Below are positions 38,457 to 48,919 of a stretch of DNA of 64,000 nucleotides, in pieces. Numbering within the stretch: the stretch's first letter is position 1; every line of letters starts with the position of its first letter. The position numbers were made by a program, and so were the translations under genes. Origin of the DNA: Halopseudomonas pertucinogena (lineage in GTDB: Bacteria; Pseudomonadota; Gammaproteobacteria; Pseudomonadales; Pseudomonadaceae); contig NZ_BMNN01000002.1 of NCBI RefSeq assembly GCF_014646575.1, positions 487,619 to 551,618 of the forward strand, given 5' to 3'. The notes under the pieces are model-generated. The model saw only the letters and a program-made list of their open reading frames with translations. It did not search any database and was not told the origin of the DNA.

Positions 38457-40259
38457 ATGGCGGACATACCTGCATATACAGATAAGCTGCTCGAACGACT
38501 GATGGCCAATCGCAAGAGCCTTTTCGTCGATCCATCCGACCAGCTGAGCAGCGGTTACCCCAGCCCTGCACAACTGGCCGAGGCGATTGCCTTCGCTCCG
38601 GCCCAGGGCAATATCTGGATGTTCGGGCGGCGTTACCTGCTCATGCAGGGCGCCACCTTCGGTGAGATCCGCCGCGAACTGATCAACGAGCTGGGCCTGG
38701 AAAAGGCCCGCGGCATCTATACCAGCACCGGTTGGCACGCCGGGGCGCGCCTGGCACGCCAGGTCGCCCAGCAGTGGCCAGAGGGGGACCACGGCAGCCT
38801 GTACAGTGCCGGACCACGTCTGCACATGCTCGAAGGAATGGTCAATGTCGAAACCATTCACTTCGAGATAAACAGCGAGGCCGGCAGCTTCTACACCGAC
38901 CTGTACTGGCACAACTCCCTGGAAGCCCAGGCCCATCTGGCCCATCACGGCACCGCCGGCGAGTGCGTGTGCTGGATGCAGACCGGCTTCGCCAGTGGCT
39001 ACGCTTCCGCCCTGCTCGGCCGGATGGTGGTGTTCCGCGAGACCGAATGCCGCGCCACCGGTCATGCTGCCTGTCGCATCATCGGCAAGACCGCCGAGCA
39101 ATGGGCCGACCTGGAGGGCGACCAGTCAGACCCGGAAGACGACAGCTTCTTCAGCCACGTCTTTCATGGCATGTCCGAGCCAGAGCACAGTTCACAGGAA
39201 GATCTCGAGGACCCGGACATGCTCGGCAACTCCCCTGCCTTCCTGCGTGCCCAGCGCATGCTGCAGCGGGTAGCTCCAACCCAGGCCACGGTATTGCTGA
39301 CCGGTGAATCCGGGGTGGGCAAGGAGCTCTTTGCCCAGTACCTGCACCGCCACAGCCCGCGCAGCCATAGCCCGCTGGTCAGCCTCAACTGCGCCTCACT
39401 GCCGGAGAACCTGGTCGAGGCCGAACTCTTCGGCGTCGAAAAAGGCGCCTACACCGGCGCCGACCGCAGCCGCCCGGGGCGCTTCGAGCGGGCCGATGGT
39501 GGCACCCTGTTCCTCGATGAGATCGCCTCCCTCAGTCTTGACGCCCAGGGCAAGATTCTCCGGGCCCTGCAGGAAGGCGAGATCGAGCGGGTCGGCGGCG
39601 ACAAACCCATCCGCGTTGATGTGCGGCTGGTCGCTGCCGCCAACGTACAGCTGCGCGACGAGGTCCAGGCCGGGCGTTTTCGTCAGGACCTGTTCTACCG
39701 GCTCAATGTCTACCCCATCCAGATTCCGAGCCTGCGCGAACGCAGGGAAGACATCCCGCTGCTGATGAATCACTTCCTGCAGCGTTACTGCCAGCTGCAC
39801 CAGCGCGAGATCAGCGGCTTCACCGCCCGCCTGATCAACACGCTGCTCACCCACGACTTCCCGGGTAACATCCGCGAACTGCAGAACCTCATCGAGCGCG
39901 GCGTCATCAGCTGCGATGAAGGCCAGGCCATGGACCTGCAGCACATCATGCTCAACGGCGAGCAGTTCGATGACGAAGCGCCCTTCGGCCTGACCGCCGA
40001 GGGCAAGCTGGATATCGCCGCTGCGAATATCCCCAACCCGGCGCCGGTGGCCAGTTCCGCCGCCCCACTTCATCCCGCCATTGCCCGCCTGGCCGCTTTT
40101 CTCAACGGCACCGACGAACGTCTGCAAACGTCGGTGAACGAGGTGGAGGAGCTGTTGATCGATCATGCGCTCAAGCGCACCAACGGCAATGTCACTGCCG
40201 CGGCGCATCTGATCGGGTTGAGTCGTGCGCAGATCAATTATCGGTTGAAGGGGAAGTAG
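38457..40259 (+). CDS. XylR/DmpR-class sigma-54-dependent activator
   Basis: This 600-residue regulator has an N-terminal XylR_N aromatic-sensing domain (about 15-125) and a V4R domain (about 135-205, with CVCWMQTGFASGYASALLG and ECRATGHAACR). A linker is followed by a sigma-54 AAA+ domain (Walker A GESGVGKE at 283-290, GAYTGA loop at 330-335). A Fis-type helix-turn-helix lies at the extreme C-terminus (NGNVTAAAHLIGLSRAQINYRL). Such proteins are activated by direct binding of phenols or toluenes. It is divergent from pchA, so it most likely switches on that operon in response to a 4-alkylphenol. Confidence 0.92.
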   Translation: MADIPAYTDKLLERLMANRKSLFVDPSDQLSSGYPSPAQLAEAIAFAPAQGNIWMFGRRYLLMQGATFGEIRRELINELGLEKARGIYTSTGWHAGARLARQVAQQWPEGDHGSLYSAGPRLHMLEGMVNVETIHFEINSEAGSFYTDLYWHNSLEAQAHLAHHGTAGECVCWMQTGFASGYASALLGRMVVFRETECRATGHAACRIIGKTAEQWADLEGDQSDPEDDSFFSHVFHGMSEPEHSSQEDLEDPDMLGNSPAFLRAQRMLQRVAPTQATVLLTGESGVGKELFAQYLHRHSPRSHSPLVSLNCASLPENLVEAELFGVEKGAYTGADRSRPGRFERADGGTLFLDEIASLSLDAQGKILRALQEGEIERVGGDKPIRVDVRLVAAANVQLRDEVQAGRFRQDLFYRLNVYPIQIPSLRERREDIPLLMNHFLQRYCQLHQREISGFTARLINTLLTHDFPGNIRELQNLIERGVISCDEGQAMDLQHIMLNGEQFDDEAPFGLTAEGKLDIAAANIPNPAPVASSAAPLHPAIARLAAFLNGTDERLQTSVNEVEELLIDHALKRTNGNVTAAAHLIGLSRAQINYRLKGK

Positions 40260-40274
40260 CTGACGGGGGGCCGT

Positions 40275-40317
40275 CTCCCCTCTCTCCCGCCCCCCCTCCC
40301 GCGAAGGGAGAGGGGAG
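40275..40317. terminator. GC-rich hairpin between convergent activator and alcohol dehydrogenase genes
   Basis: CTCCC (40296-40300) pairs with GGGAG (40306-40310) around loop GCGAA. The longer arm CTCCCCTCTCTCCC (40275-40288) can pair with GGGAGAGGGGAG (40306-40317) as an alternative. Its placement between stop codons suggests termination. Confidence 0.5.
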
Positions 40318-40349
40318 GCAGGCCCGGACAGGCCGCAGCACGCAGCCGA

Positions 40350-41438
40350 TCAGGCCAGCCTGAGGATGGGCTTGACGGTGGTGCCGTTGGCGGAATCCTC
40401 AAAGGCCTGGTTGATGTCTTCGAAGTCATAGAATTTGACCAGCCTGTCGAAGGGAAACTTGCCGGCCTTGTGGAATTCCACCAGCTTGGGAATGAACACG
40501 CGGGGTACCGAGTCACCCTCGATGACGCCGATCATGCCCTTGCCCTCGGCCATCAGGTCGTTGTGTACATCGATGTTCATTTCGGGGGTCACACCCACGA
40601 TGGCCACCTTGCCGAGGGGACGCAGCGCATGCAGGGACTGGCGCACGACCGGCGGCACACCGGTGGACTCCACGGCGTAATGGGTACCGCCGCCGGAGGC
40701 TTCCCTGATCTCCTTGACCACATCCACGTTCTTGCCGTTGAACGCATGGGTTGCGCCCAGCTCCAGCGCCAGCTCCAGACGGTTATCATGCACATCCACC
40801 GCGAAGATCTGCTGACAGCCGGCAATCTTCGCCGCCATGATCGCGCTCAGGCCCACCGCACCACAGCCGTATACCGCGATGGACGTGCCGAACGCCGGTC
40901 TGATGCTGTTCAGCACGGTGCCGGCACCGGTCTGGATGCCGCAACCCAGCGGTCCGAGCAGCGCCAGATCCACATCCTTGTCGACCTTCACCACGTTGCG
41001 CTCATGGGCAACGATGTGGGTACCGAAGGACGATTGACCAAAGAAGGTGTGCAGGTCGGTGTCGCCCTGATGCAGACGGCAGGTATGGTCATCCATGCGG
41101 CCGCCGAAGTTCAGTTCGTTGAACGCCGAACATACGGTCGGGTGGCCGGTCAGGCAGTTTTCACACTGGCCACAGTGGGCGAAGGACATCACCACGTGGT
41201 CGCCCGGCTGCAGGCTGGTCACGTTTTCACCCACCTTCTCCACCACACCGGCGCCTTCATGACCGAGCACGATCGGATAAGGCGACACGCCCAGATCGCG
41301 GCCCACCGCATCGGTGTGACAGACACCGGTAGCAACGATCTTGACCAGCACCTCGTTGGCCTTCGGGCCGGAGAGGGTCACCTCTTCGATGGAAAAGGCT
41401 TCGCCCTGGGCGCGTGTTACAGCTGCTTGAATCTTCAT
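40350..41438 (-). CDS. Zinc-dependent aryl-alcohol dehydrogenase (XylB-like)
   Basis: This 362-residue medium-chain dehydrogenase is predicted to oxidise a benzylic alcohol to the aldehyde with NAD. Motifs: catalytic zinc GHEGAGVVEKVG, the structural-zinc loop HCGQCENCLTGHPTVC and the nucleotide-binding VYGCGAVGLSAI. Its closest recognised relatives by motif are benzyl-alcohol and class III alcohol dehydrogenases. It would take 4-hydroxybenzyl alcohol released by the PchCF enzyme to the aldehyde used by PchA. ATG 41438 has GGAG 7 bases upstream; a longer start at 41501 lacks a ribosome site. Confidence 0.87.
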   Translation of the reverse strand: MKIQAAVTRAQGEAFSIEEVTLSGPKANEVLVKIVATGVCHTDAVGRDLGVSPYPIVLGHEGAGVVEKVGENVTSLQPGDHVVMSFAHCGQCENCLTGHPTVCSAFNELNFGGRMDDHTCRLHQGDTDLHTFFGQSSFGTHIVAHERNVVKVDKDVDLALLGPLGCGIQTGAGTVLNSIRPAFGTSIAVYGCGAVGLSAIMAAKIAGCQQIFAVDVHDNRLELALELGATHAFNGKNVDVVKEIREASGGGTHYAVESTGVPPVVRQSLHALRPLGKVAIVGVTPEMNIDVHNDLMAEGKGMIGVIEGDSVPRVFIPKLVEFHKAGKFPFDRLVKFYDFEDINQAFEDSANGTTVKPILRLA

Positions 41439-41644
41439 ATTCGGACTCCGTTGTGTGTTCAACAGTGGAACCTGTTCGGGTAAGGGCATCCGAACAAGCA
41501 AGAATCGAACCAGTGCTTCGGTTGAGACAGCTTCAGCCGCTCACGGCTGACACCGGGCTGCAGGAGGCTCCCTGCTCAAAGCATGGCACAGGGATCATGA
41601 CTCTTCGAACCAGCCGTCCGCCGATCGACTGACCGGGTGTGGGC

Positions 41645-42424
41645 TCAGACCTTGCCCAGGCTGTGGCCGATGGCCCGCTCGATCTCCTGCTTGCAGGCCA
41701 GCAGCGCTGAGCAGACCTTCTCGACCTCTTTCTCCAGCCTGGCGGTGGGCGCCACCACACTGAGGGAATACAGCCCCAGATAGGTGTCGAGCGCCACCGA
41801 GCATGAGCCGACGCCATCGAGCGCTTCCCCCATTTCGGTGCTGACCTTGCTCTGGCGCGACTGCTGCAGATCAGCCAGCAGCCCTGCCAGATCCAGGGTG
41901 CGCTCGGTCGGCGCAGGCAGCGGGTCCGGCAGCAGTTCACGTACCGAGCTGTCGGGCATTTCCGCCAGCAGTATCTTGCCGCCTGCCGCCGCGTGGGCCG
42001 GTGCGGTGATGCCGATGGGAAAGACCACCCGCAACTCCCGCTCGGCGACGATACGGTCGATGACATAGACCTGTTCATCGACCAGCGCCGACAGGCACAC
42101 CGATTCCCGCAGGTCGGTGGAGAGCTCCTGCAGATAGGGCCGGGTCAGCGAGATGATGTCGGTCTGCGACTGGTTGATCAGTTGCCCGAGTGCCGGCCCC
42201 AGGCGCACGCCGCCGCCGGGCCCCACATGCTCGACCAGCCGCTCCTCGAACAGCGCATTGATGATGCGCTGCACAGTGGAGCGCGGCAGGCCCACCTCCT
42301 GGGCGATGGCTGCAAGGCTCAGCCCCTGTGGGTTCCTGCCCAGGGCGCGCAATATCTGCCCGGCCCTGGCGATGACCTGAATCCCCGTGGGCTTCCCCTG
42401 TTCCGCATCGTGCTCTTGACTCAT
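41645..42424 (-). CDS. IclR-family repressor, TtgV-like
   Basis: This 259-residue regulator has an N-terminal winged helix (about 15-75, with GLSLAAIAQEVGLPRSTVQRII) and a C-terminal IclR effector domain. It is divergent from an RND efflux operon with 200 bases between starts. The same arrangement is known for TtgV and ttgGHI of P. putida (TtgV is also 259 residues as I recall), where aromatic solvents release the repressor. Control of the neighbouring pump is therefore the first guess. Control of the alcohol dehydrogenase gene downstream on the same strand is the alternative. Confidence 0.83.
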   Translation of the reverse strand: MSQEHDAEQGKPTGIQVIARAGQILRALGRNPQGLSLAAIAQEVGLPRSTVQRIINALFEERLVEHVGPGGGVRLGPALGQLINQSQTDIISLTRPYLQELSTDLRESVCLSALVDEQVYVIDRIVAERELRVVFPIGITAPAHAAAGGKILLAEMPDSSVRELLPDPLPAPTERTLDLAGLLADLQQSRQSKVSTEMGEALDGVGSCSVALDTYLGLYSLSVVAPTARLEKEVEKVCSALLACKQEIERAIGHSLGKV

Positions 42425-42503
42425 TCGCTTCTCCGTGACCGGTTGCCATCGCCCGGGTTGACCGTTTTATACAGCCCCTCCGATATACCCGATGACAACC
42501 CTC

Positions 42504-42584
42504 TTGACCATGTTTCCCCGCCTGCTTATCAACTCACCTGCAAAAACATCTTACACAAAAACCCGCATACAGGTACACTGTACC
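42504..42584 (+). promoter_or_regulatory. Efflux operon promoter region with 13-base palindromic operator
   Basis: Two promoter-like pairs are seen, each with 17-base spacing: TTGACC (42504-42509)/TATCAA (42527-42532) and TTACAC (42551-42556)/TACACT (42574-42579). A perfect dyad GGTACA-C-TGTACC (42572-42584) covers the second -10 box, the expected place for a repressor. The IclR-family protein encoded divergently is the obvious candidate. Only base patterns support this. Confidence 0.5.
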
Positions 42585-42624
42585 GCTTTATGATACACAG
42601 CTTCCTGAAAACCAATGGAGAAAG

Positions 42625-43779
42625 ATGCCGGTGAACTATTCCACACCCTTGCGCCTTGCGATGGCCCTGCCGCTGACAGCGGCGTTGCTGGCAGGTTGCG
42701 GCCAGACAGAACAACCGCAGCAGTCCGAGCGCATCCCGGAAGTCGGGGTATACACCGTCAAGGCCCAACCACTGACGCTGACCACCGACCTGCCGGGGCG
42801 TACCAGCGCCTATCGGGTAGCGGAGGTCCGTCCCCAGGTCACGGGGATTCTGCAGGAGCGCCTGTTCACTGAAGGGAGTGAGGTCGAGAAGGGGCAGCAG
42901 CTCTATCAGATTGACCCGCGGACCTACGAAGCCCAGCTGGCCCAGGCCGAAGCGAACCTGAAGACCGCCGAGAACCTGGCCCGCCGGTACAAGCGTCTGC
43001 TCAGCACCAACGCGGTCAGTCAGCAGCAGTACGACGATGCGATGGCCGCCTGGGCACAGGCCAGAAGTGCCGTACAGGTGGCACGCATTGATGTGCAGTA
43101 CACGAAGGTACTTTCACCGATTTCCGGCCAGGTTGGCCGCTCCGCCGTTACCGAAGGCGCGCTGGTCACCAACGGCCAGCCGCAGGAACTGGCGACCGTG
43201 ACCCAGCTGGACCCCATCTATGTAGACGTGAACCAGCCGATCACCAAGATGCTCGGCCTGCGCCGGGCGCTGGATTCCGGTCGCTTGCAGAGCAGCGGCG
43301 ATGATCAGGCCCGGGTGACCCTGAAACTGGAGGACGGCAGCGCCTACCCCCTGCCCGGCGTGCTGAAGTTCTCCGAGGTCACCGTCGACCCGAGCACCGG
43401 CGCGGTGACCCTGCGCGCGGAATTCCCCAACCCGGACCGCACCCTGCTGCCCGGCATGTTTGTTCGTGCCCAGCTGCAGGAAGGCATCCGGGAAGACGCC
43501 ATACTGGTGCCCCAGCAGGCCGTGTTCAGAGACAGCCGCGGCGTGGCCAACATCTGGGTGGTCGGCGAGGACGGCATTGCCCGCCAGCGCGAGGTGGAAA
43601 CCCTGCGCACGGTCGGCAACAGCTGGCTGGTCGGCGACGGCGTGGAGGATGGCGAGCAGGTAGTCACCGAAGGTCTGCACATGCTGCGCAACGGCATGGA
43701 AGTCGCCACCGCCCCTGCCAGCAACCTGAATCTGGTGACCGAATTCGGCCAGCCGCTGGCCAGCACCGCCCGGGAGTAA
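42625..43779 (+). CDS. RND efflux periplasmic adaptor (MexA/TtgG type)
   Basis: This 384-residue lipoprotein (lipobox LLAGC, Cys about 24) is the membrane-fusion link between pump and outer-membrane channel. The lipoyl halves are visible in RPQVTGILQERLFTEGSEVEKGQQLYQI and PISGQVGRSAVTEGALV; a helical hairpin lies between (about 100-150). It starts a four-gene operon, with the RND gene 3 bases downstream. AcrA/MexA/TtgA/TtgG/SrpA cannot be told apart by eye, so no symbol is given. Confidence 0.92.
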   Translation: MPVNYSTPLRLAMALPLTAALLAGCGQTEQPQQSERIPEVGVYTVKAQPLTLTTDLPGRTSAYRVAEVRPQVTGILQERLFTEGSEVEKGQQLYQIDPRTYEAQLAQAEANLKTAENLARRYKRLLSTNAVSQQQYDDAMAAWAQARSAVQVARIDVQYTKVLSPISGQVGRSAVTEGALVTNGQPQELATVTQLDPIYVDVNQPITKMLGLRRALDSGRLQSSGDDQARVTLKLEDGSAYPLPGVLKFSEVTVDPSTGAVTLRAEFPNPDRTLLPGMFVRAQLQEGIREDAILVPQQAVFRDSRGVANIWVVGEDGIARQREVETLRTVGNSWLVGDGVEDGEQVVTEGLHMLRNGMEVATAPASNLNLVTEFGQPLASTARE

Positions 43780-43782
43780 TCA

Positions 43783-46700
43783 ATGCCACACTATTTCATA
43801 GACAGGCCCATCTTCGCCTGGGTACTGGCGATCGTGGTCATGCTGGCCGGCGCGCTGTCGCTGTTCAAGCTGCCGATCAGCCAGTATCCGAATATTGCCG
43901 CTCCGGCCATCGCCATCAGCGTGGTCTATCCCGGTGCCTCGGCGGAAACCGTGCAGGACACGGTGGTTCAGGTCATCGAGCAGCAGCTCAGCGGTCTGGA
44001 CGGCTTCCGCTACATGTCCTCCAGCAGCAACTCCGACGGCAGCGCCCAGATCATCGTGACCTTCGAGCAGGGTACCGACTCGGATATTGCCCAGGTGCAG
44101 GTGCAGAACAAGCTGCAGCTGGCCACGCCGAAGCTGCCCGAAGAGGTACAGCGCCAGGGCATCCGGGTGGTCAAGTATCAGGTCAACTTCATGCAGATCA
44201 TCGGCCTGATCGACGAGAGCGGCCGCATGGATGACTTCGACCTCGGCAACTATATCGCCTCCCACCTGCAGGACCCCATTTCCCGCATCGATGGGGTGGG
44301 CGACTTCTTCCTGCTCGGTTCGCAGAACGCCATGCGCATCTGGCTCGACCCGGCCAAGCTCAACAGTTATCAACTGACACCGGGCGATGTGGCCGACGCC
44401 ATCCGCGAGCAGAACGTGCAGGTATCCTCCGGCCAGCTGGGCGGCCTGCCCGCCCACAGCGGCAACCAGCTCAACGCGACCGTGATCGGCAGTACCCGCC
44501 TGACCTCCGCGGACGAGTTCCGCGAGATCCTGGTCAAGGTCAACGAGGACGGTTCACAGGTACGTGTCAAGGATGTGGCCGAAGTCGGTCTGGGCGCGGA
44601 CAACTACTCCATCTCCGGCAACTTCAACGGCACGCCGTCGGCGGGTATCGCCCTGCGCCTTGCGCCCGGTGGCAACCTGCTGGAAACCGTCGACAACGTC
44701 CGCGCGGTCCTGGATGCCCAGGAACCCTTCCTGCCGGATGGGGTGAAGATCATCTATCCCTATGACACCACCCCGGTGGTGGAAGCCTCCATCAGCTCGG
44801 TGGTAATGACCATCCTGGAAGCCATCCTGCTGGTGTTCCTGGTCATGTACCTGTTCCTGCAGAGTTTCCGTGCCACGTTGATTCCGACGCTGGCTGTGCC
44901 GGTGGTGCTGCTCGGCGCGTTTGCCCTGCTGCCGCTGTTCGGCCTGAATATCAACGTGCTGACCATGTACGCCATGGTGCTGGCGATCGGGCTGCTGGTG
45001 GATGATGCCATCGTGGTGGTGGAGAACGTCGAGCGGCTGATGCACGAGGAAGGGCTTTCGCCACTGGAGGCGACCCGCAAGTCGATGCACCAGATCAAGG
45101 GTGCGCTGGTGGGTATCGGTATGGTGCTGTCCGCCGTGTTCGTTCCCATGGCGTTCTTCGGCGGCTCGGCGGGCATCATCTACCGCCAGTTCGCCATCAC
45201 CATCGTGATCTGCATGACCCTGTCGGTGCTGGTGGCGCTGATCTTCACCCCTGCGTTGTGCGCCACTTTCCTGAAGGCCCCCAGGCCTGGCCAGTCGCTC
45301 AACGAGAAAAAGGGGTTCTTCGGCTGGTTCAACCGCACCTTCGACCGCGGCACCCAGCGCTTCGAGCGCGGCGTCGGCGGCATGCTGGCGCGCCGTGACC
45401 GCTATCTCGTGGTGTTCCTGCTGATCGTGGTCGGCACCGGGTACCTGTTCACCCAGATTCCGGCGGCCTTCCTGCCTGATGAAGACCAGAGCCTCCTTAT
45501 GGTGGAAGTGCGCATGCCGGCCAACGCCAGCGCCGAGCGCACCGAAGCGGTATTGACCGAGATCCGCGAGTACCTGCTGGAAGAGGAAGCCGACATCATT
45601 GCTTCGGTCCAGACCGTCTCCGGCTTCAACTTTGCCGGACGCGGCCAGAACTCCGGCGCGGCCTTCGTGCAGCTGAAGGACTGGGCGCTGCGCAGCAACG
45701 ATGGGCAGGATGTATTCAGCCTGACCGCCCGGGCCCAGGAGCGTTTCAACCAGATCAAGGATGGGCAGATCATGGTATTCCCGCCCCCGGCGATCCTGGA
45801 AATGGGTAACGCCATGGGCTTCAACTTCTATCTGCAGGATAACGTCGGCCTCGGCCATCAATCACTCATGGCCGCCCGGGATCAGTTCCTGCAACTGGCC
45901 AACGAGCATCCGCTGCTGACGGCAGTGCGCCCCAACGGCAAGGATGACGAGCCGCAATTCAAGGTCAATATCGACCGGGAGAAAGCCCGCGCCCATTCGT
46001 TGAGCATTGCCGCGATCAACGAGACCATGTCCGCCGCCTGGGGCTCGATGTATGTGAACGACTTCATCGATCAGGGCCGGGTCAAGCGGGTCTACCTGCA
46101 GGGGAACATGGATTCGCGCCTGGCACCCGAGGACTTCGAGAAATGGTACGTACGCAACAGGCACGGTGAGATGATCCCCTTCTCATCCTTCGCCACCGGT
46201 GAATGGACCTGGGGTTCACCCAAGCTGGAGCGCTACAACGGTATCTCCTCGGTGGAAATCCTCGGCCAGCCGGCACCAGGCTACAGCACCGGTGATGCCA
46301 TGGTGGCAATCGACGAGATCATGCAGCAGCTGCCGCCGGGCATCGGCCTGGCCTATACCGGCCTGTCCTACGAGGAGATCCAGACCGGCGACCAGGCGCC
46401 GCTGCTGTACGCCCTGACGGTGCTGATCGTGTTCCTCTGTCTGGCTGCGCTCTACGAGAGCTGGTCGGTTCCGGCAGCGGTGATCATGGTGGTGCCGCTG
46501 GGTGTGATCGGGGCGGTATCCGCCACCCTGCTGCGCGGCCTGACCGCGGATGTGTACTTCCAGATCGGCCTGATGACCACGGTGGGGCTGACGGCGAAGA
46601 ACGCCATCCTGATCGTCGAGTTCGCCAAGGACCTGTACGAAAACCAGGGCCGCAGCCTGGTGCAGGCTGCCATCGAAGCGTCCCGCCTGCGCCTGCGTCC

Positions 46701-46935
46701 GATCCTGATGACCTCGCTGGCCTTCACCTTCGGCGTGCTGCCGATGGCACTGGCCAGCGGCGCCGGTCAGGGCAGTCAGCACTCCATCGCCACCGGTGTG
46801 GTTGGCGGCATGATCACGGCAACCGTGCTGGTGGTGTTCTTTGTGCCGCTGTTCTACGTACTGGTGGTCGGCCTGTTCAAACGCAAGCCGAAAGAGGCCC
46901 CTGAAGAGACGCAAGCCGCAGGAGAAAGCGTATGA
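43783..46935 (+). CDS. RND multidrug/solvent efflux transporter (AcrB/MexB family)
   Basis: This 1050-residue HAE1-family inner-membrane pump exports hydrophobic compounds in exchange for protons. The N-terminus [17 protein letters not shown] is typical. The proton-relay aspartate pair is in [14 protein letters not shown] (helix 4), and the partner Lys is in [16 protein letters not shown] (helix 10). Length and gene order (adaptor, pump, channel) match MexAB-OprM and TtgGHI. The substrate range is inferred only from the aromatic-degradation context and the IclR regulator. Confidence 0.95.
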   Translation: MPHYFIDRPIFAWVLAIVVMLAGALSLFKLPISQYPNIAAPAIAISVVYPGASAETVQDTVVQVIEQQLSGLDGFRYMSSSSNSDGSAQIIVTFEQGTDSDIAQVQVQNKLQLATPKLPEEVQRQGIRVVKYQVNFMQIIGLIDESGRMDDFDLGNYIASHLQDPISRIDGVGDFFLLGSQNAMRIWLDPAKLNSYQLTPGDVADAIREQNVQVSSGQLGGLPAHSGNQLNATVIGSTRLTSADEFREILVKVNEDGSQVRVKDVAEVGLGADNYSISGNFNGTPSAGIALRLAPGGNLLETVDNVRAVLDAQEPFLPDGVKIIYPYDTTPVVEASISSVVMTILEAILLVFLVMYLFLQSFRATLIPTLAVPVVLLGAFALLPLFGLNINVLTMYAMVLAIGLLVDDAIVVVENVERLMHEEGLSPLEATRKSMHQIKGALVGIGMVLSAVFVPMAFFGGSAGIIYRQFAITIVICMTLSVLVALIFTPALCATFLKAPRPGQSLNEKKGFFGWFNRTFDRGTQRFERGVGGMLARRDRYLVVFLLIVVGTGYLFTQIPAAFLPDEDQSLLMVEVRMPANASAERTEAVLTEIREYLLEEEADIIASVQTVSGFNFAGRGQNSGAAFVQLKDWALRSNDGQDVFSLTARAQERFNQIKDGQIMVFPPPAILEMGNAMGFNFYLQDNVGLGHQSLMAARDQFLQLANEHPLLTAVRPNGKDDEPQFKVNIDREKARAHSLSIAAINETMSAAWGSMYVNDFIDQGRVKRVYLQGNMDSRLAPEDFEKWYVRNRHGEMIPFSSFATGEWTWGSPKLERYNGISSVEILGQPAPGYSTGDAMVAIDEIMQQLPPGIGLAYTGLSYEEIQTGDQAPLLYALTVLIVFLCLAALYESWSVPAAVIMVVPLGVIGAVSATLLRGLTADVYFQIGLMTTVGLTAKNAILIVEFAKDLYENQGRSLVQAAIEASRLRLRPILMTSLAFTFGVLPMALASGAGQGSQHSIATGVVGGMITATVLVVFFVPLFYVLVVGLFKRKPKEAPEETQAAGESV

Positions 46936-48368
46936 AAATGAGATATGTGAGCCTGGCCGTTGCGCTGGCCCTCTCCGGCTGCAGCCTGGTGCCGGAATAT
47001 GAGCAGCCCGCGTCCCCGGTGGCCGACAGCTGGCCACAGGGGGTTGCCTACCAGGCCACCGAAGCCAGTGAGGCCGGCCTCCGGCCGCCGGCCTGGGAGG
47101 AGTTCTTCCAGTCCCCCGAGCTGCGGCAGCTGATACAGCTGGCACTGGAAAACAACCGTGACCTGCGCCAGGCGGTCCTGAATGTGGATGCCTACCGCGC
47201 ACTGCACCGGATCCAGCGCTCGGAGTTGCTGCCCAGCGTCGGCGTGGATGGCAGCGGCAACCGCCAACGCGTCCCCGATGACCTTTCGCCCACCGGCGAG
47301 TCGGGCATCAACAGCCAGTACAGTCTCACCCTGGGCACCAGCTGGGAGCTCGACCTGTTCGGTCGCGTCCGCAGCCTCGAAGGCGCTGCGCTGGAGCGTT
47401 ACCTGGCCACCGAGCAGGCACAGTATGCGGTGCAGCTCGCGCTGGTCAGTGATGTGGCCAGTGCCTGGCTGACCTGGAATGCGGACCATGCCCTGCTGGA
47501 ACTGACCCGGGCCACCCTCGAGAGTTATCAGGAAAGCCTGGAAATGATCGAAGCCAGCCATGAAGGCGGGATCGCGTCGGCCCTGGATGTGCGCCAGGCT
47601 CGCAGCCTGGTCGAGCAGGCCAGGGTGCAGCTGGAGCTTTATACCAGACAGGTGGCACAGGACCGCAACGCACTCGGCCTGCTGGTGGGCGCCGCCATTC
47701 CGCAGGACTTGCTGCGCAGCAGTGAACTGGACAGCAGCCTGCTGGCCACCCTGCCCTCGGGCCTGCCGGCGGACGTGTTGCAGCATCGCCCGGATATCCG
47801 CGCCGCCGAACACCGGCTGCGGGCTGCCAATGCGGACATCGGCGCGGCCCGTGCGGCATTCTTTCCGAACATCCGGCTGACGGCCGGCGCCGGTACCGCC
47901 AGTGCCGACCTCGACGGGCTGTTCGATGGCGGCTCCGGCACCTGGAGTTTCATCCCGCAGATCAACCTGCCGATCTTCACCGCCGGGCGCCTCAAGGCCA
48001 ACCTGGAATACAGCGAGATCCAGCGTGACATCAACGTCGCCGCCTATGAGAAGAGCATCCAGAACGCCTTCCGCGAGGTGGCCGACGGCCTGGCGGCACA
48101 GGGCACCTACTCCGCCCAGGTACAGGCGCAGAACGATCTGGTAACCGCCACCCGGGAATATTACGAACTGGCCCAGCAGCGTTATGACGAAGGGGTGGAC
48201 AACTACCTGATCGTTCTCGATGCCCGGCGCGAACTCTTCGCCGCGCGTCAGGCGCTGCTCAGTTACCAATTGCAACAGCTGACAAGCGAAGTGGCCCTGT
48301 ATCGGGCGCTGGGCGGCGGCTGGCAAGCCAACGCCCCGACACCGCAAACAACCAACAAGGAGACCTGA
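46932..48368 (+). CDS. Outer-membrane efflux channel (OprM/TtgI family, NodT type)
   Basis: This 478-residue outer-membrane lipoprotein (lipobox ALSGC) has two OEP repeats (about 60-260 and 270-460). It forms the TolC-like exit duct for the pump. Family motifs include [40 protein letters not shown] and [10 protein letters not shown]. Its start overlaps the pump stop (ATGA), and its stop overlaps the next gene (TGATG), so the operon continues into pagL. Confidence 0.94.
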   Translation: MKMRYVSLAVALALSGCSLVPEYEQPASPVADSWPQGVAYQATEASEAGLRPPAWEEFFQSPELRQLIQLALENNRDLRQAVLNVDAYRALHRIQRSELLPSVGVDGSGNRQRVPDDLSPTGESGINSQYSLTLGTSWELDLFGRVRSLEGAALERYLATEQAQYAVQLALVSDVASAWLTWNADHALLELTRATLESYQESLEMIEASHEGGIASALDVRQARSLVEQARVQLELYTRQVAQDRNALGLLVGAAIPQDLLRSSELDSSLLATLPSGLPADVLQHRPDIRAAEHRLRAANADIGAARAAFFPNIRLTAGAGTASADLDGLFDGGSGTWSFIPQINLPIFTAGRLKANLEYSEIQRDINVAAYEKSIQNAFREVADGLAAQGTYSAQVQAQNDLVTATREYYELAQQRYDEGVDNYLIVLDARRELFAARQALLSYQLQQLTSEVALYRALGGGWQANAPTPQTTNKET

Positions 48369-48910
48369 TGAACAAGCACCTTGAACTGGCCGCCATGGCC
48401 CTGGCGGCACTGGCGAGCACTGCCCTGGCAGTGGCTCCGGTACACGCGCAAGACAGCGACAATCACGTTTCTGCCGGCGTCGGCGTTACCGGCCAGGGCG
48501 AGATGACCTGGCGGGCCAGCCTGGCCCATGACTGGGACAGGAGCTGGTGGCAGAGCGAGCGCGGCTACCTCACCGGTTACTGGGACACCGCCTACACGTA
48601 CTGGGAGGGCAGCGACGCCTCGGGCGCGCACTCCCTGTCCTTCAGCCCGGTACTGGTGTATCAGTTCAACGGCGACCGTGTACGTCCTTTTGTCGAGTTC
48701 GGGATCGGTGTCTCGCTGTTCTCCTCAACCGACGTGGGCGAGCGTGACATGGGCTCGGCCTTCCATTTCGAGGATCGGCTGGGGGCTGGTGTGGTACTGC
48801 CCAGCGGCAGTCGCCTGGGCGTGCGTGCCATGCATTATTCCAACGCCGGCATCAAGAACCCGAACGACGGTATCGAAAGCTACGCCCTGTTTTACAGCCG
48901 CCCATTGTAG
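48368..48910 (+). CDS. pagL: PagL-type lipid A 3-O-deacylase
   Basis: This 180-residue outer-membrane beta-barrel enzyme has a signal peptide ending PVHA. It should remove the 3-linked acyl chain from lipid A. The diagnostic catalytic stretch HYSNAGIKNPNDG holds His156 and Ser158, with Glu170 twelve residues after the Ser. This is the same spacing as the His-Ser-Glu triad of P. aeruginosa PagL. The start codon overlaps the channel gene's stop (TGATG), so it is made with the efflux pump. That pairing is unusual, see findings. Confidence 0.87.
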   Translation: MNKHLELAAMALAALASTALAVAPVHAQDSDNHVSAGVGVTGQGEMTWRASLAHDWDRSWWQSERGYLTGYWDTAYTYWEGSDASGAHSLSFSPVLVYQFNGDRVRPFVEFGIGVSLFSSTDVGERDMGSAFHFEDRLGAGVVLPSGSRLGVRAMHYSNAGIKNPNDGIESYALFYSRPL

Positions 48911-48919
48911 GCCCGTTAT

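Noticed and set aside
44554-48410. Long minus-strand open frames opposite the RND pump and channel genes
   Set aside because: They mirror well-defined pump and channel genes and show no start signals or domains.
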